DNA from: Pseudomonas sp. CC6-YY-74
GTDB taxonomy: Bacteria > Pseudomonadota > Gammaproteobacteria > Pseudomonadales > Pseudomonadaceae
Direction: 5' to 3'
NCBI RefSeq assembly: GCF_002025205.1
Contig: NZ_CP019947.1
Coordinates: 503,501-567,500, forward strand
DNA length: 64,000 bases
Position 1 is the first letter of the stretch. Each line of letters opens with the position of its first letter. The translations under genes were made by a program, and so were the position numbers. Under the pieces are notes generated by a model that was not told the DNA's origin, searched no databases, and worked only from the letters and a program-made list of their open reading frames with translations. Positions 7,811-16,389 of this stretch are shown here, in pieces.

Positions 7811-10800
7811 ATGACCGACCCGATTACCGATACCGATCACCTGCTGAAAAACCTCGACCAGGCCCTGCTGGCCGACCGTCATCGCCTGCGTCGCCAGCTC
7901 CACGAGCTGCGCAAGCAAGCGCTGCCGGACGAGGCCAAGCTGGCGCAGTGGCTGGAGCGCTTGCAGGCCTCTGCGGCCAAGGTCGAGGCGCGGCGTCTCA
8001 GCGTGCCGGCCATGCGCTACGACGATGCCTTGCCCATCGCCGCCAAGCGCGACGAGATCAAGGCTGCCATCGCCAAGCACCAGGTGGTGGTGATCGCCGG
8101 CGAAACCGGCTCGGGCAAGACCACTCAGTTGCCGAAGATTTGCCTGGAGCTGGGCCGCGGCGTGCATGGCCTGATCGGCCACACCCAGCCCCGGCGTCTG
8201 GCCGCGCGTAGTGTGGCCATGCGGGTGGCGGAAGAAATCGGCACGCCACTGGGCGAGCTGGTCGGCTACCAGGTGCGTTTCGAGGACAAGAGCAGCGAGC
8301 GCAGCCTGATCAAGCTGATGACCGACGGCATCCTGCTGGCCGAGACCCAGCACGACCGCTTTCTCGACAAGTACGACACCCTGATCGTCGACGAAGCCCA
8401 CGAACGCAGCCTGAACATCGACTTCCTCCTCGGTTACCTGAAAACCCTGCTGGTGCGGCGCCCCGACCTCAAACTGATCATCACCTCGGCGACCATCGAC
8501 CTGCAGCGCTTCTCCGAGCATTTCGACGGCGCGCCCATCGTCGAGGTGTCCGGGCGTACCTATCCGGTGGATACCTGGTACCGGCCGCTGACGTCCGAGC
8601 AGGACGAGGACGGCAATCGGGTCGAGGAAGACCTGTCGGTTGATCAGGCGATTCTCGCCAGCCTCGACGAGATCGCCGCATTCGAGCAGAGCGAAGGTAC
8701 GCGACCCGGCGATGTGCTGGTGTTCCTCCCCGGCGAACGCGAGATTCGCGATTGTGCCGAGGTGCTGCGCAAGGCCAATCTGCGCTTTACCGAAGTGCTG
8801 CCGCTGTATGCGCGGCTGAGCCCGGCCGAGCAGCAGAAGATCTTCCAGCCCATGGGCGCACGCAAGATCGTCCTGGCCACCAACGTCGCCGAGACCTCGC
8901 TGACCGTACCGGGCATCCGCTACGTGATCGACAGCGGCACGGCGCGGATCAGCCGCTACAGCTACCGCGCCAAGGTCCAGCGCCTGCCCATCGAAGCCGT
9001 GTCCCAGGCCAGCGCCAACCAGCGCAAGGGTCGCTGCGGGCGGGTCGAGGCGGGCATCTGCGTGCGCCTGTTCAGCGAGGAAGACTTCAACGGCCGGCCG
9101 GCCTTCACCGATCCGGAAATCCTGCGCACCAACCTGGCGGCGGTGATCCTGCAGATGCTCCATCTGCGTCTGGGCGAGATTGAGGATTTCCCTTTTATCG
9201 AGCCGCCGGACGGCAAGGCCATCAGCGACGGCTTCAACCTGCTGCAGGAACTCTCGGCGGTCAGCCGCGAGGGCCAGCTGACCGCGCTGGGTCGCCAGCT
9301 GGCACGCCTGCCAGTCGATCCGCGACTCGGCCGCATGGTCCTCGAAGGTGCCAAGCAGGGCAGTCTCGAAGAAGTGCTGATCATCGCCAGCAGCCTGTCG
9401 GTGCAGGACCCGCGCGAGCGGCCCTCGGATCGCCAGCAGGCCGCCGACCAGGCCCACGCGCAATGGAAAGATGTGGATTCCGACTTCGCCGCGCTGATCA
9501 ACCTGTGGCGCGGCTTCGAGGAGCAGCGCCAGGCCCTCGGCTCCGGCGCGCTGCGCAGCTGGTGCCGGCGGAATTTCCTCAATTACCTGCGCCTGCGCGA
9601 ATGGCGCGACGCGCACCGCCAGCTGGTGCTGATCGCCCGCGAGCTGCAGCTGTCCCCAGGTGGCAATACCCAGGGTAGCCGTAGGGTGGCCAGCGCCGCA
9701 GGCTCGTCCACCGCTGGCAAACCGGCGCAGGGTTCGGCCTTGCCTGAATCGCAGGATCGCCAGCCAGGAGCAGGCGGCGACTCTGGCGCCTACAAGGAAA
9801 AAGAGCTGGCTGAAAAAGACCAGGCCGCCCAGCGCAGCAAGGGCTACGCCTCGGTGCACAAGGCGATCCTCTCCGGGCTGCTCAGCCAGATCGGTCAGAA
9901 GACCGAAGACGGCGATTTTCTGGGCGCGCGGCAGCGGCGCTTCTGGGTGCATCCGTCGAGCGTGATCGGACGCAAGAAACCCACCTGGATCATGGCTTCC
10001 GAGCTGGTCGAGACCACCAAGCTGTTTGCGCGCATGGTGGCCAAGATCGAGCCGGACTGGATCGAGCCGCTGGCGCCGCACCTGATCAAGAAGAATCATC
10101 TGGAGCCGCACTGGGAGAAGAAGCGCGGCCAGGTCGTGGCCTTTGAACAGATCAGCCTCTACGGCCTGATCGTGGTTGGGCGTCGGCCGGTGCATTACGG
10201 TCCCATCGACCCAGTGGTGTCGCGCGAGCTGTTTATCCGCGAGGGCCTGGTCGGTGGCGAAATCCTCTCCCGGGCCAAGTGCCTGACCGCCAACCGGCAA
10301 CTGCTGGAACAGCTCGACGAACTGGAGGCCAAGGCCCGTCGCCGCGACATTCTCGCCGACGAGGAAACCCTGTTCGCCTACTACGAAGCGCGCCTGCCGG
10401 GCGAGATCCACCAGGCCGCAACCTTCGACAGCTGGTACAAGCTCGAGAGCCAGAAAGACCCGCAGCTGCTGATCATGCGCGAGGAAGACGTGCTGGCCCG
10501 CGATGCCAAGGAAATCACCGCCGCGCAGTACCCGGATACCCTGCGACTGGGCGAACTGACCCTGCCGCTGAGCTACCACTTCGAGCCCAATCACTCGCGC
10601 GACGGCGTCACCCTGCGCGTACCGGCGCCGCTGCTGCCGCAACTGCCAGCCGAGCGCCTGCAATGGCTGGTGCCCGGCCTGCTGGAAGCCAAGTGCGTGG
10701 CGCTGGTGCGTAACCTGCCGAAGGCCCTGCGCAAGAACTTCGTGCCGGTGCCGGATTTCGTCGGCGCCGCGCTGAGCAAGTTGAGCGTCGGCCAGGGCAG

Positions 10801-11896
10801 CCTGCCTCTCGCCCTGGGCCGCGAACTGCAACGCATGACCGGCGTGCGGGTGGCCGACGAGGCCTGGGTCGAGGCCGAGGCGCAGCTCGACAGCCACCTG
10901 AAGATGAACCTGGAGGTGGTCGATACCCACGGCAAGCTCCTCGGCGAAGGCCGCGACCTGGCCGAGCTGTGCGCACGCTTCGCCGAAGCCAGCCAGGCCG
11001 CGTTGGCCCTGCCGCAGACCGAGAAGAGCCAGAAGTCGGTGGAGGCCAAAGCCTTCGTCGCCGTGGCCGAAAAAACCCAGCAGCAGATTGCCGGCCTGTC
11101 GCTGACCGTGTATCCGGCGCTGGTGGAGGAGGCCGGCACGGTCAAGGAAGGTCGCTTCCCGACCCAGGCCGAAGCCGAATTCCAGCACCGCCGCGCCCTG
11201 CAACGCCTGCTCCTGCAACAGCTGGCCGAACCGGCCAAATTCCTGCGCGGCAAGCTGCCGGGGCTGACCGAGCTGAGTCTGTTGCATCGCGACCTGGGCC
11301 GCGTCGAGGCACTGGTCGAGGACATTCTGCTGGCCAGCCTGGACAGCTGCATCCTCGATGGCGAAACCCCGCTGCCCCGCGACGGCGCCGCCCTGGCTGC
11401 CCTGGCCGAGAAGAAACGCAGTGCCTGGAGTGAGCACGCCGAGCGCCTGGCCAGGCTGTGCCTCGAGACTCTCAAACTCTGGCACGGCCTGCAGAAGCGC
11501 TTCAAGGGCAAGATCGACCTGGCCCAGGCCATCGCGTTGAACGACATCAAGCAGCAGCTGAGCAACCTGGTCTACCCCGGCTTCGTCCGCGAAACCCCGG
11601 GCGAGTGGTTGAAGGAACTGCCGCGTTACCTGAAAGCCATCGAACAGCGTCTGGACAAGATCGCCGGCCAGCTGCAGCGCGACCGGGTCTGGAGCGGTGA
11701 GCTGGCCGGCTACTGGGAGCAGTACCAGGCGCGCCTGGGCAAACACCGCCAGGAAGGCAAGCGCGATTCGCAACTGCAGCTGTATCGCTGGATGCTCGAG
11801 GAATACCGGGTGTCGCTGTTCGCCCAGCAATTGGGCACCAAGATGGCGGTCTCGGACAAGCGCTTGAGTAAGCAGTGGAGCGGGGTGGACGGCTGA
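7811..11896 (+). CDS. hrpA: ATP-dependent DEAH-box RNA helicase HrpA
   Basis: 1361-residue DEAH/RHA-type RNA helicase. Walker A is IAGETGSGKTTQLPKICLEL (about residue 96), Walker B/DEAH is LIVDEAHERSL, motif III is TSATID, and the helicase C-terminal motifs are LATNVAETSLTVPGI and QRKGRCGRVEAGICVRLF. The HA2/OB-fold and the long DUF3418 C-terminal domain follow, as in E. coli HrpA, which frees stalled ribosomes. ATG 7811 fits the family start better than the in-frame ATG at 7781. Oddity: an in-frame stretch of about 60 residues after ARELQLSPG (DNA about 9655-9835) is low-complexity, not expected in the family, and contains text of the GTAGGGTGG intergenic repeat. Conserved sequence resumes at YASVHKAILSGLLSQIG. 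Confidence 0.93.
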   Translation: MTDPITDTDHLLKNLDQALLADRHRLRRQLHELRKQALPDEAKLAQWLERLQASAAKVEARRLSVPAMRYDDALPIAAKRDEIKAAIAKHQVVVIAGETGSGKTTQLPKICLELGRGVHGLIGHTQPRRLAARSVAMRVAEEIGTPLGELVGYQVRFEDKSSERSLIKLMTDGILLAETQHDRFLDKYDTLIVDEAHERSLNIDFLLGYLKTLLVRRPDLKLIITSATIDLQRFSEHFDGAPIVEVSGRTYPVDTWYRPLTSEQDEDGNRVEEDLSVDQAILASLDEIAAFEQSEGTRPGDVLVFLPGEREIRDCAEVLRKANLRFTEVLPLYARLSPAEQQKIFQPMGARKIVLATNVAETSLTVPGIRYVIDSGTARISRYSYRAKVQRLPIEAVSQASANQRKGRCGRVEAGICVRLFSEEDFNGRPAFTDPEILRTNLAAVILQMLHLRLGEIEDFPFIEPPDGKAISDGFNLLQELSAVSREGQLTALGRQLARLPVDPRLGRMVLEGAKQGSLEEVLIIASSLSVQDPRERPSDRQQAADQAHAQWKDVDSDFAALINLWRGFEEQRQALGSGALRSWCRRNFLNYLRLREWRDAHRQLVLIARELQLSPGGNTQGSRRVASAAGSSTAGKPAQGSALPESQDRQPGAGGDSGAYKEKELAEKDQAAQRSKGYASVHKAILSGLLSQIGQKTEDGDFLGARQRRFWVHPSSVIGRKKPTWIMASELVETTKLFARMVAKIEPDWIEPLAPHLIKKNHLEPHWEKKRGQVVAFEQISLYGLIVVGRRPVHYGPIDPVVSRELFIREGLVGGEILSRAKCLTANRQLLEQLDELEAKARRRDILADEETLFAYYEARLPGEIHQAATFDSWYKLESQKDPQLLIMREEDVLARDAKEITAAQYPDTLRLGELTLPLSYHFEPNHSRDGVTLRVPAPLLPQLPAERLQWLVPGLLEAKCVALVRNLPKALRKNFVPVPDFVGAALSKLSVGQGSLPLALGRELQRMTGVRVADEAWVEAEAQLDSHLKMNLEVVDTHGKLLGEGRDLAELCARFAEASQAALALPQTEKSQKSVEAKAFVAVAEKTQQQIAGLSLTVYPALVEEAGTVKEGRFPTQAEAEFQHRRALQRLLLQQLAEPAKFLRGKLPGLTELSLLHRDLGRVEALVEDILLASLDSCILDGETPLPRDGAALAALAEKKRSAWSEHAERLARLCLETLKLWHGLQKRFKGKIDLAQAIALNDIKQQLSNLVYPGFVRETPGEWLKELPRYLKAIEQRLDKIAGQLQRDRVWSGELAGYWEQYQARLGKHRQEGKRDSQLQLYRWMLEEYRVSLFAQQLGTKMAVSDKRLSKQWSGVDG
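9655..9835 (+). repeat. in-frame insertion within hrpA containing repeat sequence
   Basis: Within hrpA, this stretch encodes a Gly/Ser/Ala/Gln-rich segment (GSRRVASAAGSSTAGKPAQG...) and then a charged segment (YKEKELAEKDQAAQR). At DNA level, positions 9680-9720 read CGTAGGGTGGCCAGCGCCGC, like the intergenic repeats near 2090, 18184 and 49305. HrpA homologues pass directly from the RELQL segment to the YASVH segment, so this is an inserted, translated repeat. Boundaries are approximate. Confidence 0.6.
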
Positions 11897-11932
11897 CGGC
11901 CGAGCCGCCGATAGACCCGACGGAGGGTGTTT

Positions 11933-12991
11933 TCAGCCGAGGTCGGGAGTCGCCAGGTAGGCGCTGTCGGCAGCATCGCGGGCTACCACCCGATTGCGCC
12001 CGCCACGCTTGGCCGCATACGTGCGGCGATCTGCAGCCAGCAGCAGATCGTCAAGGCCTTGGCCATCATCGCCCAGGCTCGCCACTCCGGCGCTGAGCGT
12101 CATCTGCAAGCGGATAGCTCCGCACTGTACTGGTGCGGTAGCCAGTCGGGCTCGCAGAATTTCGGCAATGGTCATGGCCTGGTCGAGGTCGGTGTTGGGC
12201 AGCAGCACGGCGAACTCCTCACCGCCCAAACGGCAGAACAAATCGGTGGCGCGCAGGCGCTGGGCCAACACCTCGGCCAAGTGGCGCAGGGCTTGATCGC
12301 CAATGTCATGACCATGCTGGTCATTGATCTGCTTGAAGTGGTCGACATCCAGAAACAGCAGGGACAGCGCTGTACCGTTGCGCCGCGCATTGGCGCACTC
12401 GCGCTTGAACACCTCGGCCAGCTTCATGCGGTTGGCCAGCCCTGTGAGGTGATCGGTCGTGGCCAGTTCGAGCAGTCGCCGTTCGTTATCCCGACGGCTG
12501 CGTTCATAGATATACGAGAACAGTATCATCGCCAGACTGGCCAGGCAGACATTGGCGATTACCGCCATGTTGAGCAAATAATCGTCAGACATATAGCGGT
12601 AGTTGAAGGCCAGCAAGCCGATGCTGACAAACACCAGGGAAACCACAAAACCCATGCGCAGGCCGAGCAGCAGGTAGCAGATGATGGGGATGGTCTGAAT
12701 CCAGGCGAACACCGCAAAGGATGATTTCGGCAGCAGCAACGAGATCATCATGATGCTGAAAAAGGGCAGCAGGTAGGCCAGGGTCCAGGCCCGTAAATAC
12801 AGGGTTTTATCGACGATACGCAGCATATAAATCGAGAAACAGACGTAAACCACTTCCAGCGCCGTTAGCAGCCATATCCCTCTGAGGGCATTGACCGTCG
12901 AGAAGAACACGCCGCCGATCACCGTGGTCCACAGCAACGCCTTGAGCACCATGCGTCGATGCTGCTGGTTGGATTCGAGTTGTTCAGACAT
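11933..12991 (-). CDS. membrane-bound diguanylate cyclase (GGDEF)
   Basis: 352-residue c-di-GMP synthase. The N-terminal half holds about five or six hydrophobic helices (residues about 15-165) with no recognised sensor domain. A short linker (SYIYERSRRDNERRLLELA) leads into the GGDEF domain, beginning TTDHLTGLANRMKLAEVFKR. The active site GGEEF is intact (FCRLGGEEFAVLLPN), preceded by the inhibitory I-site RxxD (LRATD) five residues earlier, so product feedback inhibition is expected. There is no EAL domain, so it should only synthesise. A good ribosome site (GAGAGGA) precedes the ATG. It is monocistronic, convergent with hrpA. The signal sensed is unknown. Confidence 0.92.
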   Translation of the reverse strand: MSEQLESNQQHRRMVLKALLWTTVIGGVFFSTVNALRGIWLLTALEVVYVCFSIYMLRIVDKTLYLRAWTLAYLLPFFSIMMISLLLPKSSFAVFAWIQTIPIICYLLLGLRMGFVVSLVFVSIGLLAFNYRYMSDDYLLNMAVIANVCLASLAMILFSYIYERSRRDNERRLLELATTDHLTGLANRMKLAEVFKRECANARRNGTALSLLFLDVDHFKQINDQHGHDIGDQALRHLAEVLAQRLRATDLFCRLGGEEFAVLLPNTDLDQAMTIAEILRARLATAPVQCGAIRLQMTLSAGVASLGDDGQGLDDLLLAADRRTYAAKRGGRNRVVARDAADSAYLATPDLG

Positions 12992-13331
12992 CGAGCGTCC
13001 TCTCAGGCCGCGGATTCATTGGTGCAGCCCTTGCGAGGTCGCTGCTGGCCAGATGCTATCGGCCATGAGTGGATAATCCTGAGGTGGTTTTGTCGTTGCG
13101 CAGCGGCTCCTCGTTATTTGCCCTTAACCCTGATGTCCAGGACCCGCTGAGCGCCGCTCAGGTGAGCCTTGTGAGCCGTGGTCTGCGATCCCCGCATGAG
13201 CGCGTTGTCACTGCCCAGTACGATGCCTGATCAATGCGCCGCCATGACACGCTTTGGCGGCGGCTCGGTTTACCTGATCCGGCGCAAGCCGGTATGGTGC
13301 CGCCATCGACCAACATGAACGGAGAAGCCCG
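12992..13331. other. intergenic region between cyclase and HIT gene
   Basis: 340 bases holding the divergent promoters of the diguanylate cyclase (minus strand) and the HIT gene (plus strand). No open reading frame with good coding character, no tRNA-like structure and no clear repeat was found. The ribosome site GGAG of the HIT gene lies at its right end. Confidence 0.4.
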
Positions 13332-13769
13332 ATGAGCCTGTACGGCGATTACGACCCGCAGAACATCTTTGCCCAGATCATTCGCGGCGAGGCCCCCTGC
13401 TACAAGCTGTACGAGGATGACGACGTACTCGCCTTCCTCGACCTGTTTCCGCAGTCCCATGGCCATACCCTGGTGATTCCCAAGCGCGTGGCGGCGCGCA
13501 ATATCCTCGACATCGACGCGGACAGCCTGTGCAAGCTGATGCGGGTGACCCAGCAGCTCTCCCAGGTGCTGGTGGACGAGTTGCAGCCGGAGGGCGTGCA
13601 AGTGGCGCAGTTCAACGGTGCGCCGGCCGGGCAGACGGTGTTCCACATCCATATGCACATAATCCCGCGCTTCGCCGGCCAGGGCCTGGGTATCCACGCC
13701 AGCAGCAAGGCCGACCCGCTCGAACTGGAAACGCTGCAGGCGCGGTTGCTGCAGCGCCTTCGCGGCTGA
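13332..13769 (+). CDS. HIT-family nucleotide-binding hydrolase
   Basis: 145-residue histidine-triad protein. The triad HIHMHIIPRF (H-x-H-x-H) at about residues 98-105 carries the nucleophilic His that attacks nucleoside phosphoramidates or AMP conjugates. The N-terminal FAQIIRGEAPCYKLYEDDDVLAFLD and PQSHGHTLVIPKR segments are typical of Hint-type members. It is cytoplasmic, with no signal peptide. ATG 13332 has GGAG 8-9 bases upstream. The gene stands alone, followed by a duplicated intergenic repeat. Physiological substrate cannot be told from sequence. Confidence 0.92.
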   Translation: MSLYGDYDPQNIFAQIIRGEAPCYKLYEDDDVLAFLDLFPQSHGHTLVIPKRVAARNILDIDADSLCKLMRVTQQLSQVLVDELQPEGVQVAQFNGAPAGQTVFHIHMHIIPRFAGQGLGIHASSKADPLELETLQARLLQRLRG

Positions 13770-13803
13770 GGGGCGCGCGAGGATACACTGCAACCCGCAA
13801 CCC

Positions 13804-13894
13804 GTAGGGCGTACTCGCCGCAGGCAGTACGCCGTGGTTGATCGGTGCGGCGCAAGTCTGGCGGGCTGTCGCTGCGCTCCGAGGCCGCCCTACG
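13804..13894. repeat. GTAGGG-type intergenic repeat, copy 1 of a tandem pair
   Basis: About 91 bases starting GTAGGGCGTACTCGCCGCAG and ending GAGGCCGCCCTACG. The ends form an inverted repeat (GTAGGGC / GCCCTAC), and an internal hairpin GGCGTACT / AGTACGCC is present. It is nearly identical to the copy about 130 bases downstream. Confidence 0.8.
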
Positions 13895-13933
13895 GACAGA
13901 ACGGGCCGCTCGATCTGGAGCAAACCGCGCTGC

Positions 13934-14023
13934 GTAGGATCACTCGCCGCAGGCAGTACGCCGTGGTTGATCGGTGCGGCGCAAGTCTGGCGGGCTGTCG
14001 CTGCGCTCCGATGCCGCCCTACG
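13934..14023. repeat. GTAGGG-type intergenic repeat, copy 2 of a tandem pair
   Basis: About 90 bases sharing an uninterrupted block of more than 60 bases with copy 1, from ACTCGCCGCAGGCAGTACGC through GCTGTCGCTGCGCTCCGA. Both copies are in the same orientation with a unique spacer of about 40 bases. This suggests a recent local duplication, or two independent insertions of the same small element. Confidence 0.8.
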
Positions 14024-14061
14024 CCCCGAACGAATCGCCGCCCGGGCCGCCGGAGGGCCGA

Positions 14062-16389
14062 CTAGAGGCTCGGTTCGGTCAGCAGCGGCAGGCGGCAGCG
14101 TTCGACACGCCACCAGGTCGGCAGCAGGCGGCGGATGGCGGGCTGGTTGAAGCGATCGTCGATCAGGTAGACCACGCCCTGGTCGTCCGTGGTGCGGATT
14201 ACTCTGCCGGCGGCCTGCACGACTTTCTGCAGGCCGGGGTAGAGGTAGGTGTAGTCGTAGCCCAGGTGGTTGCCGAACATGCCCTGCATGCGCTGCTTGA
14301 TTTCCTCGTTGACCGGGTTGATCTGCGGCAGGCCGAGGGTGGCGATGAAGGCGCCGATCAGGCGGTCGCCGGGCAGGTCGATGCCCTCGCCAAACGCGCC
14401 GCCGAGCACGGCGAAGCCGATGCCCTGGCCGGCGCTGCTGAAGCGATCGAGAAAAGCCTGGCGCTGGCTTTCGTCCATCTGCCGCGACTGTTGCCAGATC
14501 GGGATCTGCGGGTGGGCGGCGCTGAATTCATCCAGCACCAGGCCCAGGTAGGCGTAGCTGCTGAAGAAGGCCAGGTAGTTGCCCGGCCGTTCGGCGAATT
14601 GGCGCGCCATCAGCGCGGCGATCGGCGCCAGCGAGTAGTCGCGGTGGGCGAAGCGGGTCGACAGGTTACTGACCGCCTGCACCTGCAATTGCTCGGCGCT
14701 GAACGGCGACTCGACATCGATCCACGGCGTCTGCTGCGGCAGGCCGAGCAGGTCGGCGTAGTAGTGCGCGGGGCTCAGGGTCGCGGAGAACAGGGTGCAG
14801 CTGTGGGCGGCGGCGAAGCGCGGGGCGAGGAAGGGCGCCGGCACTATATTGCGGATGCACAGGGTGGAGGTCGCGGGCCCGCTGGGGTTGTCGTCGCGGC
14901 TGATGTCGAACAGCGAATGGCTGTCGAAGGCCTCGGCGAGGCGGCAGAACAGCATGGCGTCCAGGTAGAAGTGCAGCAACTCAGCGGCGTTGCCCGCCGG
15001 TTGATCGGTGAGGTGATCGGTGAGGGTGCTGACGGCCTTGTGCAGGGCCATGATGAACAGGTCGGGGGCGGCGGGGTAGACCTGATAGGCCGCCTCCTGG
15101 TCGCGCTGCAGTTGTTGCCAATGCCGGTTGACCCGTTCTAGTGGGCCTTTCATTACTGGCGGGGCGATGCGTCTGAGGGCCTCGAAGCGGGTCTGCTCGA
15201 GTTCGGCGGTGTACATGCCGCGGCCGCGTTCGATCAGGTTGTGCGCCTCGTCCACCAGCAGGGTCACGCGCCACTCGTTGAGCAGGGTCAGGCCATGCAG
15301 CAGGCCGCCCATGTCGAAGTAGTAGTTGTAGTCGCAGACCACCACGTCGGCCCAGCGGCACAGTTCCTGGCTCAGGTAATAGGGACAGATTCGATGTTCC
15401 AGCGCGGTTTCGCGCACGCTGTCCTGGTCCAGCCACTGGCGTTCCAGCGCGGCCTGGCGCGCGGCCGGCAAGCGGTCGTAGAAACCCTTGGCCAGCGGGC
15501 AGGAGTCGCCGTGGCAGGCCTTGTCCGGATGTTCGCAGGCCTTGTCGCGGGCGACGTGTTCCAGCACCCGCAGCGGCATCGCGCGTTCCTGGCTGCGCAG
15601 GGTCGCCAGGGCGTCCAGCGCCAGGCGCCGGCCGGGGGTCTTGGCGGTGAGGAAGAACAGCCGATCCAGCTCCTGCTCGGGGAAGGCCTTGAGCTGCGGA
15701 AACAGGGTGCCGAGGGTCTTGCCGATGCCGGTGGTGGCCTGGGCCATCAGGCTGTGGCCGTCACGGGCGGCGCGGTACACCGACTCGGCCAACTGGCGCT
15801 GGCCGCTGCGAAACTGCTGGTGGGGGAAGCGCAGGCGCTCGAGCGCCTGGTTGCGCAGCAGGCGATGTGCGCGCTCGTGCTCGGCCCAGGTGATGAAAAG
15901 GCTGCAGTGCAGTTCGAAGAACTCACGCAGTTCATCGGCGCTGCAGCGCTGATGGAAGGCGGTTTCGTGCTGGCTGAGGACGTTGAAATAGACCACCGCC
16001 AGGTCGATCTCGGCCAGGCCGCGTTGCTGGCACAGCAACCAGCCGTAGACCTTGGCCTGGGCCCAATGCAGCAGGCGGTGGTTCTCCGGGATGCGCGCGA
16101 TGTCGCCGCGGTGGGTCTTGATCTCTTCCAGGCGGTTGTCGTCCGGGTCATAGCCGTCGGCCCGGCCGCGCACCTGCAGGCCCTGGTATTCGCCGCTCAG
16201 CGGCAGTTCCGCCTGGTAACCCGGACCGCGCCGGGAGACCACGATGGCGTGGCCGGTCATGCCTTCCTGGGCGGTGGGCGAGGGGGTGAAGCGCAGATCC
16301 AGGTCACCGACCTTGGCGGTGAATTCGCAGAGCGCGCGCACCGCCACCTGGTAGTTCATGGCCCCGTTATTCACGACTAGTTGCGTCAT
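14062..16389 (-). CDS. Rad3/DinG-type ATP-dependent DNA helicase with FeS domain
   Basis: 775-residue superfamily 2 helicase of the XPD/Rad3/DinG group. The N-terminus (to about residue 170) resembles a RecB-like PD-(D/E)XK nuclease region (RGRADGYDPDDNRLEEIKTH). The helicase part has Walker A ATTGIGKTLGTLF, four iron-sulfur cysteines (KACEHPDKACHGDSC ... HRICPYYL), the DEAH box TLLVDEAHNLIERG, and C-terminal motifs (GGAFGEGIDLPGD, QAAGRVIRT). It should unwind DNA 5' to 3' in repair. Its ATG overlaps the TGA of the FAN1 gene (ATGA), so translation is coupled. The operon is preceded by a LexA-type box, which suggests induction by DNA damage. Confidence 0.9.
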   Translation of the reverse strand: MTQLVVNNGAMNYQVAVRALCEFTAKVGDLDLRFTPSPTAQEGMTGHAIVVSRRGPGYQAELPLSGEYQGLQVRGRADGYDPDDNRLEEIKTHRGDIARIPENHRLLHWAQAKVYGWLLCQQRGLAEIDLAVVYFNVLSQHETAFHQRCSADELREFFELHCSLFITWAEHERAHRLLRNQALERLRFPHQQFRSGQRQLAESVYRAARDGHSLMAQATTGIGKTLGTLFPQLKAFPEQELDRLFFLTAKTPGRRLALDALATLRSQERAMPLRVLEHVARDKACEHPDKACHGDSCPLAKGFYDRLPAARQAALERQWLDQDSVRETALEHRICPYYLSQELCRWADVVVCDYNYYFDMGGLLHGLTLLNEWRVTLLVDEAHNLIERGRGMYTAELEQTRFEALRRIAPPVMKGPLERVNRHWQQLQRDQEAAYQVYPAAPDLFIMALHKAVSTLTDHLTDQPAGNAAELLHFYLDAMLFCRLAEAFDSHSLFDISRDDNPSGPATSTLCIRNIVPAPFLAPRFAAAHSCTLFSATLSPAHYYADLLGLPQQTPWIDVESPFSAEQLQVQAVSNLSTRFAHRDYSLAPIAALMARQFAERPGNYLAFFSSYAYLGLVLDEFSAAHPQIPIWQQSRQMDESQRQAFLDRFSSAGQGIGFAVLGGAFGEGIDLPGDRLIGAFIATLGLPQINPVNEEIKQRMQGMFGNHLGYDYTYLYPGLQKVVQAAGRVIRTTDDQGVVYLIDDRFNQPAIRRLLPTWWRVERCRLPLLTEPSL

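Noticed and set aside
7757..11830. 1357-residue open frame on the minus strand
   Set aside because: Antisense to hrpA, which carries all helicase motifs. Long shadows are usual in high-GC genes; no family resemblance.
13804..14023. CRISPR-like array
   Set aside because: Only two 90-base units with inverted ends and no cas genes; no short regular repeats with unique spacers anywhere in the window.
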